Below, in pieces: positions 33,765 through 41,663 of a stretch of 54,870 nt of DNA (positions within the stretch are counted from its first letter, which is position 1; each line of letters opens with the position of its first letter). The notes beneath the pieces were generated by a model that made no database searches, had not been told where the DNA came from, and saw only the letters and a list, made by a program, of their open reading frames with translations. Made by a program: the position numbers and the translations under genes. Source of the stretch: Bryobacterales bacterium (GTDB lineage Bacteria; Acidobacteriota; Terriglobia; Bryobacterales; Bryobacteraceae). The DNA lies in assembly GCA_026129915.1 (NCBI GenBank), contig JAHCHD010000010.1:1-54870 (forward strand), written 5' to 3'.

Positions 33765-36542
33765 TCAACTGAACACGCAAAGTGCGTCCATCATTAAGGG
33801 TGTTGGTGATGAAGCCGAAGTTGGGTCAATCAACCGGAAGCCCGGCGTATCAAACTGCGGCGTGTTGAGGAAATTGATACTCTCGGCGCGGAAGCGGAGT
33901 TCTATGTCGTTGCGCACGGGGAAAGTGCGCGCGAGTGAAGCGTTCACGTTGCGAATCGGACCCTTGCGAAAGGCGTTACGGGCCAGGCTACCTGCCAGTT
34001 CGCCCTGGCGCACGTCGAAGTAGCCGAAGTTGTCGCGGGCAAGGATGTCGCGAGAGCTGTCGGGGTGGCCCGCTGTGGCTCCCAGGATGGCAGGATTCAG
34101 AATGTGCGGACGGTCGCTGTTGGTGCCGTCCACATTCCCAAAGCCAGCCGCGTCAGAACCGGTTTGAATGTTGAAGGGGGTGCCATTCTTCAGCAGAGTG
34201 ACGCTGGAGATGCTCCAGTGACTGAAGACGCTGCCGGCGATACCGCGCAGGGCGGGCGTGTCGTAGTTGGCGCGCAGCAAGTACGCATGGGGCTGGTCGA
34301 AACGGCTGCGGCTCTTCTGCTCGTCGTGGACATTCTCCTCCCACTGGCTGCGGGTGCGGAAGGAATCTGTATCGTAGGCGGTGTTGTTGTAGTCGCTGCC
34401 GAGGTCGAGGGCTTTCGAGAACCAATAAGAAGATTCGAGGCTGAGGCCATGCCAGTTGACGAGAGTGAGACTGGACTTGAAGGCGTCAAACCAGGCGAAT
34501 GAGCCATTCACCACCCGGCGGATGTCAAGAGTGTCCTGCAAGGGGCGTCGCGCATTGATGGTAGCGGTGGTGAGTGGGATGCCTTCAACCGGACGCGCCC
34601 GGTTGAAATACCAGTGCTGCAGCAGTTTCGGCGAACGAGAGCCAATGTAAGCGAACTGGACCCGCCAGTTGGAGCGGGGCTCGAACTCCCAGGTGCCGTT
34701 GTATTGGTGCGAGTAGGGCGTCCGCAGGTCCTTATCCAGGTCGTAATTCACCGCGGCCGTGTTCTGCAGGTTGTTGAAGTCGATATGCCCCAACGGATTG
34801 AGGAAGTCCGGATCGTTGACGATGAGCTTGTAGTTGAGGGGAGCGTTCAACCGGATCTGCTGAAAGGTGACAGGGAATATCTCTCCATACTGCAGCGCGT
34901 AGGCGGCGCGGAAGACGCCCCAGCGCTTTGGAAGGCGATAGGCAATGCCAGCCGTGGGGCCGACATTATTCCAGTCGCTGCGGTAGGCCAGTTCGTTCTT
35001 GCGGTTCACCTCGTAGGGGCGGGTGATGGGACGCCACCGCAATCCTATGTTCAGCGAGAGATTGGTGGTGGCATTCCACTTGTCGCCGAAGTAATAGGCC
35101 ATGTCCCAGTTCCGGAATCCACGATTCACCTCGCCTACGGAACGGAAGTAGGTGCTGGGAAGGCCCAGGCGCAGGTTGGTGAGGGTATCGTTGCCGAAGT
35201 TGTTGAAGAAGGAGAACGCTCCGAGCGCGGTATCGGATTCTTCCCCGTTTAATTGGCGGCGGATCAGGGATGCGCCGGCAGTAAGGGTGTGATTGCCGCT
35301 GACACGCTGGACTTGAGCGGCGTACTTGAAGTCGTTCTGCGCGCGATCAATGGGGATCACCGTGTTGCCCAGCAGGTTTTCAATGATGCCGGTTAGGAAG
35401 ATGCTGAAGCCGATGGAGTTGCGTTCCGGCACAATGAGGATGCCGGCACGGTCGAAGCCCGCACTGAAGCTGGTTGTTGTCTGCGGGCTCCAGGAACGGT
35501 TCCAGGTGATGCGGGCGCGGTGCGAGCGGGTGGTGGTGTCGGGGTTCTGGCCGCGCACCAACTGGAAGGCTTCCACCTGCTGGCCGATGAAGGAGTAGCT
35601 GAGCACCAGCTTGTCGTTTTCGCCGAGCTGCTGGTCGAGAGTGCCGCCGATGGTGTTGTTGTCCACGGTCTGCGGAGAGTTAGTGTTCAGCATCCGTTCG
35701 TTAATATCGGTACGGTTGGGCTGTTCCTGGGGGTAGGCGTTCAGAATGCGCGCAACGAAGTCGCCCAGCATCGGGTCAGTGGTAAGCGGCGTGCGTTCGT
35801 CGTCCTTGGGAACAAGCACGTTGCCGTTGACGTTTCCGCGAATCTTCTGCTGGTTGCCACTGAAGGTGAACGAGGCTCCCTTCCAAAGATCGACACCCAC
35901 GGTGGCGCCCCATTCATTCTCGCGGGCCGGCTTCACTGCCCCCACTTGGAAGAACGCTCGCGCGCTGAAAATGCTGTTCAGATGTCCGTAATTCAGGCGA
36001 CCATGGAATCCTCGCAGCGGGGTGCCTGGAAGGTGAATAGGCATGGAAGCCGGGTTGCCGTATTCGGCACTGAAGTAGTTGCCTTGGGGCTGAAATTCCG
36101 CTACCGCTGTGGGAGTGGTGCCTAGGCGCTGGTTGAGTTCCTTGAGGGCGTTGTTGTCGATGAGATTGAACTGGACATTCTCATTCCGGCGGCTTTCGCC
36201 GGACTTCGCGTCGGTCTGGCCCAGCAGATTGAGTTCTGTACGGAGACTCGCAGGGTCAGATTCCTGGGAAGCTTGCGCAGCCCCCGTCTCACCAGGGGCG
36301 AGTTCCGGCTCTAGCCTTTCCGCGGCATCTGAACGCTCAGGCGCTGCCATATGCTCCGGAGAAGCAGAAGGCTGCCCTTTGTCTTTCGTGGAGAATTCAA
36401 CCCCATTCACCACACCGCTGTCGGACGTCGGCAGGGTAGGCTGGCCAGGCAGGCACAAAGCCAGCGCGACTAGCATCAATGAAAGTGCCCTGGCACTTTG
36501 AAACCAGCAAGCTATAGGAAAGCAACAGGCAAAAAGTTTCAT
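33765..36542 (-). CDS. TonB-dependent-receptor-like outer-membrane barrel, last strand frameshifted
   Basis: As read, a 925-residue outer-membrane protein starting at MKLFACCFPIACWF, with a signal segment ending near LPGQP, a low-complexity linker, and a long barrel of the Oar/TonB-receptor kind common in acidobacteria (for example WDMAYYFGDKWNATTNLSLNIGLRWRPIT, SNWRVQFAYIGSRS, FDQPHAYLLRANYD). I see no CarboxypepD_reg repeat or clear plug. The open frame ends in an atypical tail, but one base more in the CCC at 33823-33825 restores NFGFITNTLNDG then RTLRVQLSLVF and a stop at 33751, a standard final strand with terminal Phe. The true gene is therefore probably 33751-36542. It should import a large nutrient. 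Confidence 0.82.
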   Translation of the reverse strand: MKLFACCFPIACWFQSARALSLMLVALALCLPGQPTLPTSDSGVVNGVEFSTKDKGQPSASPEHMAAPERSDAAERLEPELAPGETGAAQASQESDPASLRTELNLLGQTDAKSGESRRNENVQFNLIDNNALKELNQRLGTTPTAVAEFQPQGNYFSAEYGNPASMPIHLPGTPLRGFHGRLNYGHLNSIFSARAFFQVGAVKPARENEWGATVGVDLWKGASFTFSGNQQKIRGNVNGNVLVPKDDERTPLTTDPMLGDFVARILNAYPQEQPNRTDINERMLNTNSPQTVDNNTIGGTLDQQLGENDKLVLSYSFIGQQVEAFQLVRGQNPDTTTRSHRARITWNRSWSPQTTTSFSAGFDRAGILIVPERNSIGFSIFLTGIIENLLGNTVIPIDRAQNDFKYAAQVQRVSGNHTLTAGASLIRRQLNGEESDTALGAFSFFNNFGNDTLTNLRLGLPSTYFRSVGEVNRGFRNWDMAYYFGDKWNATTNLSLNIGLRWRPITRPYEVNRKNELAYRSDWNNVGPTAGIAYRLPKRWGVFRAAYALQYGEIFPVTFQQIRLNAPLNYKLIVNDPDFLNPLGHIDFNNLQNTAAVNYDLDKDLRTPYSHQYNGTWEFEPRSNWRVQFAYIGSRSPKLLQHWYFNRARPVEGIPLTTATINARRPLQDTLDIRRVVNGSFAWFDAFKSSLTLVNWHGLSLESSYWFSKALDLGSDYNNTAYDTDSFRTRSQWEENVHDEQKSRSRFDQPHAYLLRANYDTPALRGIAGSVFSHWSISSVTLLKNGTPFNIQTGSDAAGFGNVDGTNSDRPHILNPAILGATAGHPDSSRDILARDNFGYFDVRQGELAGSLARNAFRKGPIRNVNASLARTFPVRNDIELRFRAESINFLNTPQFDTPGFRLIDPTSASSPTPLMMDALCVFS

Positions 36543-36711
36543 GAATGGACGCAGCGCGCGAACCGAGCACGCAAGGATTCTGTAATTGTTGCCGCGACCA
36601 AACGCAGGTGGCGGCACTTGGCATTCATTGCGCGAACGCAGCGCAGGGGCGTTGCCTAAGCAAGGGGCAAAACTCGGGGAACTTCCTCATTGTGCCACAT
36701 GGAGAAGGGCT

Positions 36712-36742
36712 GATTGCAGTTGCGAAGTGTTGCATTGCAATC
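36712..36742. promoter_or_regulatory. Inverted repeat, possible operator
   Basis: GATTGCA at 36712-36718 is matched by TGCAATC at 36736-36742, with a nested TTGCATTGCAA. It lies about 30 bases before the -35 box of the DUF362 promoter and could bind a dimeric regulator of either divergent gene. Confidence 0.4.
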
Positions 36743-36774
36743 GCACAAGAAAAACACGCACAAGATAAATAAGA

Positions 36775-36803
36775 TTGACAGATTCTTAATACTCCAGTAT
36801 CTT
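36775..36803 (+). promoter_or_regulatory. Sigma-70-type promoter of the DUF362 gene
   Basis: A perfect -35 TTGACA (36775-36780) and a -10 TATCTT (36798-36803) are separated by 17 bases. It is the only full -35/-10 pair I found in the window. The ATG lies 73 bases downstream with a GGAGG ribosome site. Confidence 0.65.
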
Positions 36804-36876
36804 CAACCAAACGCACTTGTAGCACATCCGGGAAACCGGGACGCAGCATTTAGCGTAACCACGGAGGCCGAAAGCA

Positions 36877-38001
36877 ATGCGCTCGACGAGTGGGTGGTCT
36901 CGGAGAGATTGGCTGAGGGTGGCAGCAGGGTCACCTGCCATGGCGGCACTGGCAGCAACCGTGCATCACGGCACGGCTGCCGCTAACCCGAGACTTGCAA
37001 TGCCGGGGCTTGTTCGCGGCAAGGTGGTGGCCATTGGCCATTCCGGCTGCGTGGTGAATGGCGTCGCCCAGCCAGAGGCCGTTCGGGAAATGCTGAGAGC
37101 CGGGATGCGTGAGCTTACAGGAGCTCGCGATTATGTGATGTCCTGGCGGCGTTTTGCCGGGCCATCCGACGTGGTAGGCATTAAGGTGAACCCCAACGGC
37201 AATCACCGTATCCAGTCGTCCCCCGCTCTGGTGATGGAAGTGGTGGACGGGTTGATGCGGGCGGGTGTGCGGCCCGACCGAATTATCGTGTTTGAGCGAT
37301 ACAACCTGATTCTCAGCTGGATCCGATCGTGGTTCCCGGAATGGCTGCAACTCGAGTACGCTTCCCAGGAATGGACCTATCGGCAGCAGGAAGTGCTGAA
37401 CTATGATCAGGAGCATTTCGTGGACTATCCCGAGGTGCTGCCGGACCAGGATCCGAACGATCCTGTGGCGCGACGATCGCATCTGACTGAGTTCATTACC
37501 AAGCGGGTGACAAGGCTGATTAACGTGGCGGTGCTGAAGACGCACCAGGCTTCCGGGGTGACGCTTGCGCTGAAGAACATGTCGCACGGGCTGGTAAACA
37601 ATGTAAACCGGAGCCACGACCCGGTAACACGCAATCTAACGGGTTCCTTTATCCCAGCAGTGGTCTCGCACCCGATGATTCGCAGTAAGTGCGTACTGCA
37701 CATTGTGGACGGATGTAACGGCCTCTACCATGGCGGACCCTATGGCTCTACACAGCATGTATGGCCGCACAAGAAGATTTACATCGCCACCGATCCCGTG
37801 GCGGTGGACCGGGTGGGGTGGCGCGTTATCGACGAGCAGCGCGCGCTTGCAGGCCTCCCCGCACTGGCCTTCTCGCCGGCCGATCCCCCTTTCTTCAATT
37901 TCGCCGACGTGCAGCCGCAGCATATCGAGATTGCGGGGGCGCTTGGTTTGGGCGAATGGCGCGATGACCGGATTAATCTGGTGAGCCGCCAGATCGGGTG
38001 A
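36877..38001 (+). CDS. Tat-exported DUF362-domain protein
   Basis: A 374-residue protein with a twin-arginine signal (SRRDWLRVAAGSPAMAALAATV). The DUF362 (PF04015) body shows GIKVNPNGN, RIIVFERYN, LINVAVLKTHQASGVTLALKNMSHGLVNN and HIVDGCNGLYHGGP, ending near the region where DUF362 proteins contact their partner (KKIYIATDPVAVDRVGW). Some DUF362 proteins carry ferredoxin clusters, but none is visible here. Its role is unknown; export suggests a periplasmic redox or metabolic task. The start has a GGAGG site nine bases upstream. Confidence 0.85.
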   Translation: MRSTSGWSRRDWLRVAAGSPAMAALAATVHHGTAAANPRLAMPGLVRGKVVAIGHSGCVVNGVAQPEAVREMLRAGMRELTGARDYVMSWRRFAGPSDVVGIKVNPNGNHRIQSSPALVMEVVDGLMRAGVRPDRIIVFERYNLILSWIRSWFPEWLQLEYASQEWTYRQQEVLNYDQEHFVDYPEVLPDQDPNDPVARRSHLTEFITKRVTRLINVAVLKTHQASGVTLALKNMSHGLVNNVNRSHDPVTRNLTGSFIPAVVSHPMIRSKCVLHIVDGCNGLYHGGPYGSTQHVWPHKKIYIATDPVAVDRVGWRVIDEQRALAGLPALAFSPADPPFFNFADVQPQHIEIAGALGLGEWRDDRINLVSRQIG

Positions 38002-38111
38002 TTCTAAACGGGAACTCGCTCCAGCGACGCGCGACGGGGTAGCATAATGAATTGGGATGGCAGGCGCGTAACCCTGCCATCCGGATCAGTGCCTGGCAGG
38101 TTCCCTACGCG

Positions 38112-39152
38112 ATGAAACTTTGGAAGCCCGTTGTTACCTTTGGTGAGATCATGTTGCGGCTAACGCCGCCCCGGCTGGAGCGCATCCTGCAAAGCCCTTC
38201 TTTTGAAGCCAGCTTTGGCGGGGGTGAGGCCAATGTTGCGGTGGGCTTGGCGGGATTTGGATTTCCGACGCGCTATGTCACCGTGCTGCCGCCAAACCAC
38301 CCCGTGGCCGACGCCTGTATTGGCTCACTGCGCAGCTTTGGAGTGGATACCTCCTATGTGGCGCGGGGCCTCGGCCGGATGGGGGTGTATTACCTTGAGA
38401 CCGGCGCAAACCAGCGACCATCGAAGGTGACCTACGACCGCGCGGCATCGAGCATTGCCCTGGCTAAGCCGGGGGATATCCCCTGGGCCCTGGCCTTCGA
38501 GGGCGCCGGTTGGTTTCACATTACGGGAATTACGCCGGCCATAAGCGAGTCCGCGGCGGATATGTCGATCGAAGCCCTGCAGACGGCGAGAGACCTCGGG
38601 CTACAGGTATCTGTGGACCTGAACTTCCGCAAGAATTTGTGGAAGTGGGGCAAGAAAGCCCACGAAGTAATGCCGCAGTTGGTGAAACTGGCCGATGTGG
38701 TGGTGGCCAATGAAGAGGATTGCCAGAAGGCACTAGGCATTGAGGTGGATGCCGATGTGCACACCGGCCGGCTGGAAACGAGCGTCTTCGAGGGTCTGGC
38801 CTCCCAGGTGCTGGATGCCTATCCGAACCTCAGCACCGTGGCGATTACCCTGCGAGAAAGCGTTTCTGCATCGCACAACGGATGGAGCGCCTGCATGCAC
38901 GATGGCAGCAGTTTCCACTTAAGCCGCCGCTATGACATCACAAACATTGTGGATCGTGTGGGCGGCGGGGACAGCTTCGCGGCTGGGCTAATCTATGGCC
39001 TTCTGGAACTGGGCAGCGCACCGGAAGCACTGGAGTTCGCGGTAGCAGCTTCCTGCCTGAAGCACTCGATTCCGGGTGATTTCGCGCGGCTCTCTGTAGA
39101 GGATGTGCATGGTTTGTTGAAGAACGGCGGCAGCGGACGCGTGCAGCGTTAG
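38112..39152 (+). CDS. kdgK: 2-keto-3-deoxygluconate kinase, PfkB family
   Basis: A 346-residue carbohydrate kinase of the ribokinase/PfkB type. Hallmarks are the opening [14 protein letters not shown], the sugar-binding [16 protein letters not shown], and the anion-hole/catalytic motif [18 protein letters not shown] near the C-terminus. The opening and the GxGE(A/V)N pattern match KDG kinases, which phosphorylate 2-keto-3-deoxygluconate in uronate and Entner-Doudoroff-type breakdown. The frame extends to 38052, but a CATAAT -10 box at 38043-38048 makes the ATG at 38112 likely. No aldolase gene is next to it. Confidence 0.88.
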   Translation: MKLWKPVVTFGEIMLRLTPPRLERILQSPSFEASFGGGEANVAVGLAGFGFPTRYVTVLPPNHPVADACIGSLRSFGVDTSYVARGLGRMGVYYLETGANQRPSKVTYDRAASSIALAKPGDIPWALAFEGAGWFHITGITPAISESAADMSIEALQTARDLGLQVSVDLNFRKNLWKWGKKAHEVMPQLVKLADVVVANEEDCQKALGIEVDADVHTGRLETSVFEGLASQVLDAYPNLSTVAITLRESVSASHNGWSACMHDGSSFHLSRRYDITNIVDRVGGGDSFAAGLIYGLLELGSAPEALEFAVAASCLKHSIPGDFARLSVEDVHGLLKNGGSGRVQR

Positions 39153-39209
39153 CCGCCGAAACCGCAACCATTGAGGGCGCCAGTAGCAACCTGCCGGGCG
39201 CGACAACCG

Positions 39210-39215
39210 TATAAT
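39210..39215 (+). promoter_or_regulatory. -10 box of the second VWFA gene
   Basis: A perfect TATAAT in CCGTATAATGG gives a leader of about 115 bases before the ATG at 39337. Confidence 0.5.
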
Positions 39216-39270
39216 GGTGGTCACAAGGATCTCGGGCGCCGGTGTGCGCGACGAGGGCAACAGCGTTACT

Positions 39271-39304
39271 CTGCCAGAGCCAATGCCTTCATTGGCGGTG
39301 GCAG
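39271..39304 (+). other. Strong stem-loop in the leader of the VWFA gene
   Basis: Two perfect stems, CTGCCA/TGGCAG (outer, 6 bp) and GCCAATG/CATTGGC (inner, 7 bp), are separated by a small GA/GG internal loop and capped by CCTT. It lies between the -10 box and the start codon. It lacks a T-run, so a regulatory or stability role is more likely than termination. Confidence 0.5.
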
Positions 39305-39336
39305 CGCCGGGTGACTGAGCGAGAGGGCCTCCTACA

Positions 39337-40446
39337 ATGCAAATGCGATCACGGTTTTTCTGTCGATTCCTGGCCGGAACGCCGGCTTTGCTCCTAGCGG
39401 GGACGAGGGCTTTGATGGTGGCGATGCTCTGCGTTGCCGGATTGGCGGTCGCGCAGGAACCAGCCAGCCCCAGCCAGTCTGGGACGTCCAGCCAGCCTGG
39501 GAATGACGGTACCCCTCCAATGCGGGTGAGCGTCAACGAAGTGATTGTGCCGGTGACGGTGACGGACTTCCAGGACCGTTTCGTTTCCGATCTCGACCGG
39601 TCCGATTTCCGCATTTTCGACGAAGGCTTGGAGCAGAAGATCACGTACTTCTCGCGGGATGGCAAGCAGCCAGTGGTGATTGGCTTCCTGATCGACATGT
39701 CGAACCGCAATGTCAGCCACTGGAAGACCTTGCGCGAAGCGGCGGTGGAACTGGTGCTGAACCTGATGCCGGCTGACGACTCGCGGTTTTCCGGCTACCT
39801 GATCCCCTATTCGACCACGGCAGAACTGGCGGTGGATACCACGAACCGCTCAGACAAGTTGGTGGAGAAGCTCGAACAACTGAAGCCGGGCGGCGGCGGC
39901 GCGCTCTATGATGCCATCTACATGGCATGCACGCGGCGCAGTCTGATGAAGGGCGAACCCATTGAACCGCGGCGCGTCCTGATCATCGTGGGGGACGGTA
40001 CGGATACCGCCTCGGAGCATGGGCTAGCGGAAGTGCTCGAACTGGCACAGCGCAACCTGGTGACGATCTACGGCATCAGCACGGTTGCTTTCGGGTTCGG
40101 GTCGACGGGCGAAGCGAATTTGCGGCGGCTAGCCGAGGAAACTGGCGGTCGCGTGGAGTATCCGCTCGAAGGCGTTTACAAAGACGTGTCGGGATACCTG
40201 TCAAAGCCCTCCGACGAAGGCAATTATGCGCTAAAGGTAGGTACGGGCGGCTACGCGGCGGCGCTGGCGGAGAGCCTTTACCAGAGCGTGGCCGCGGTGG
40301 CGGGCGAGATCACGACACAGTATATCCTGCGCTATGTACCGAAAGACACCGACATGCCGAGGGTCTTCAGACGGCTTCGGGTGGAAGTGGACCTGCCGAA
40401 CGTGAAGATCCGGGCGCGCAGCGGATACTACCCATACAATCCCTAG
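39337..40446 (+). CDS. VWFA-related acidobacterial-domain protein (TIGR03436-like)
   Basis: A 369-residue secreted protein. The signal region ends near AVAQE. The domain follows the family plan: VSVNEVIVPVTVTDFQDRFVSDLDRSDFRIFDEG, then the MIDAS-like FLIDMSNRN, KPGGGGALYDAIYMAC, RVLIIVGDGTDTASEH and the closing TTQYILRYVP with VKIRARSGYY. Unlike the paralogue at 27180, DMSNR keeps an Asp-x-Ser start of a metal site. Function is unknown; the A domain suggests extracellular adhesion or protein binding. It has its own promoter and a structured leader. Confidence 0.88.
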   Translation: MQMRSRFFCRFLAGTPALLLAGTRALMVAMLCVAGLAVAQEPASPSQSGTSSQPGNDGTPPMRVSVNEVIVPVTVTDFQDRFVSDLDRSDFRIFDEGLEQKITYFSRDGKQPVVIGFLIDMSNRNVSHWKTLREAAVELVLNLMPADDSRFSGYLIPYSTTAELAVDTTNRSDKLVEKLEQLKPGGGGALYDAIYMACTRRSLMKGEPIEPRRVLIIVGDGTDTASEHGLAEVLELAQRNLVTIYGISTVAFGFGSTGEANLRRLAEETGGRVEYPLEGVYKDVSGYLSKPSDEGNYALKVGTGGYAAALAESLYQSVAAVAGEITTQYILRYVPKDTDMPRVFRRLRVEVDLPNVKIRARSGYYPYNP

Positions 40447-40680
40447 CGATATTTAAAACCCACTCTGCGGAGTTACCCTTCGACAGCCGATAGGTATACT
40501 GAGCCTGAAAATGGGTGCGAGTTCATGAAAAGCGTTGCCTGCACCTTCGCGGAATTGGCGTAGCCCTTGGGTTTCGCCGGGGCTGTGGTGGCAGGCTCGC
40601 CGGAAACTGGCAGCCAGCGTTAACCAGCCACGTATAGCATGCCAGGAATCGACGGGCCAGGAACGCGGTAAGATTCTGCT
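40447..40680 (+). other. Intergenic region with possible structured transcript
   Basis: A TATACT -10 box at 40495-40500 has no gene in the next 180 bases. Downstream GCCTGCACC (about 40537) can pair with GGTGGCAGGC (about 40588) around smaller helices, and CCGGAAACTGG forms a further small hairpin. A 12-codon frame (40525-40563) lies inside. It could be a small RNA or the remnant of one; I recognise no known RNA family. Confidence 0.25.
40669..40674 (+). promoter_or_regulatory. -10-like box placed for a leaderless start
   Basis: TAAGAT is followed by six bases and the ATG at 40681, with no ribosome site between. Confidence 0.4.
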
Positions 40681-41604
40681 ATGGCGCCATTGTCGAGTGC
40701 GACTCGCGCGGAGACAATTCGGGGCGAGTCTGTGCTGCTGACGCTGCACCCTCCCGGCGCCGCGTCCGCGACCGGAGTTGCGGTGGGGGTCTTGCTGCTT
40801 GATCCGCAAACCGACAGGCTGCACGTGCGCATCCGCGACGCCTGGCCCGGGGGCCTAGATGCCGCCGACCGCGAAGTACTTCATGGGATTGCCGCGGAAC
40901 TGCGGGAACGCGCGGAGACCGATAGCGGTGCAGCCCTGCTTGGATGGCTGGAAGATTCGTTCTCCCACATCTTGCGAGTGAGCGAGCGTCAAGCCGTGCT
41001 GCTGACGGTGGACGAGGGCCCGGCTGATGCGGAGCGACGGGCAGATGCGCTGTTCGCGCGGCATGCGGCGGGCGAAAACCGTGCATCCAAGCGATCCCCT
41101 TCGGAAATCATTCCGTTTCGTACCCACCTGCCGTTCTACCCGATGCGCATTGCGGCTGGGGTTTTCGCGGGCGATGCCGAAGTGGAGGTGAGCGGCTGGG
41201 TGCCTGTTCCCGAAGGACTGCGCCCAGACCCGCGTTACTTTGTGGGCCGGATCGACGGCCGTTCGATGGAACCTACTGTGCCCGACGCCAGTTTCTGCCT
41301 GTTCCGCGCCCATCCGCAGGGCTCGCGTGAGGGCAAGCTGCTGCTGGTGCAGAAGCACGGGACGTCGGAAACAGGGGGCGAATTCGCCATCAAGCGCTAT
41401 CATTCAGAGAAAGCAGTGCTGCCCGCGGGCGCGGTGGAGGAGTTTGACGATGCGCCGGAATGGCGGCACAGCCGGGTGCGGTTGATTTCCCTGAATGCAA
41501 ACTACCCGTCGTGGGATCTGGAAGCAGACCAGTGCCAGGTAATCGCCGAACTCGTGAGGGTGCTTCACCAGGAAGAGATCCCCGAGGATCTGCGTGGAGG
41601 TTGA
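40681..41604 (+). CDS. S24/LexA-like peptidase without DNA-binding domain
   Basis: A 307-residue protein. The C-terminal half is a LexA/UmuD-type S24 domain: a possible self-cleavage Ala-Gly at 159-160 (MRIAAGVF), nucleophile S195 in GRSMEPTVPD and general-base K238 in FAIKRYHSE. Spacing (35 and 43 residues) is close to that of E. coli LexA. The N-terminal 140 residues show no helix-turn-helix and are a different domain (VLLTLHPPGAAS, GVAVGVLLLDPQTDRLHVRI). Similar S24 modules occur next to or fused with helicases of the DUF3427 group, but none is here. It might be switched by DNA damage; this is inference. Confidence 0.82.
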   Translation: MAPLSSATRAETIRGESVLLTLHPPGAASATGVAVGVLLLDPQTDRLHVRIRDAWPGGLDAADREVLHGIAAELRERAETDSGAALLGWLEDSFSHILRVSERQAVLLTVDEGPADAERRADALFARHAAGENRASKRSPSEIIPFRTHLPFYPMRIAAGVFAGDAEVEVSGWVPVPEGLRPDPRYFVGRIDGRSMEPTVPDASFCLFRAHPQGSREGKLLLVQKHGTSETGGEFAIKRYHSEKAVLPAGAVEEFDDAPEWRHSRVRLISLNANYPSWDLEADQCQVIAELVRVLHQEEIPEDLRGG

Positions 41605-41663
41605 TGCCCTTCGGGTGGAGCGAGTTTGAGTAACCGCGCGGCAGTATCCCGAATCTCAAAGTG

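Larger units (their letters stand above)
36543..36876. other. Divergent regulatory region
   Basis: This 334-base space separates the TonB-type gene from the DUF362 gene and is clearly AT-richer than its surroundings between about 36720 and 36830. It holds a consensus promoter, an inverted repeat and, just before the DUF362 start, a small GAAA-capped hairpin. No gene is seen in it. Confidence 0.6.

Noticed and set aside
36829..36866. c-di-GMP-I (GEMM) riboswitch before the DUF362 gene
   Set aside because: Only a GAAA-capped hairpin and GGACGCA are present; there is no room for the second stem before the ribosome site, so I do not call it.
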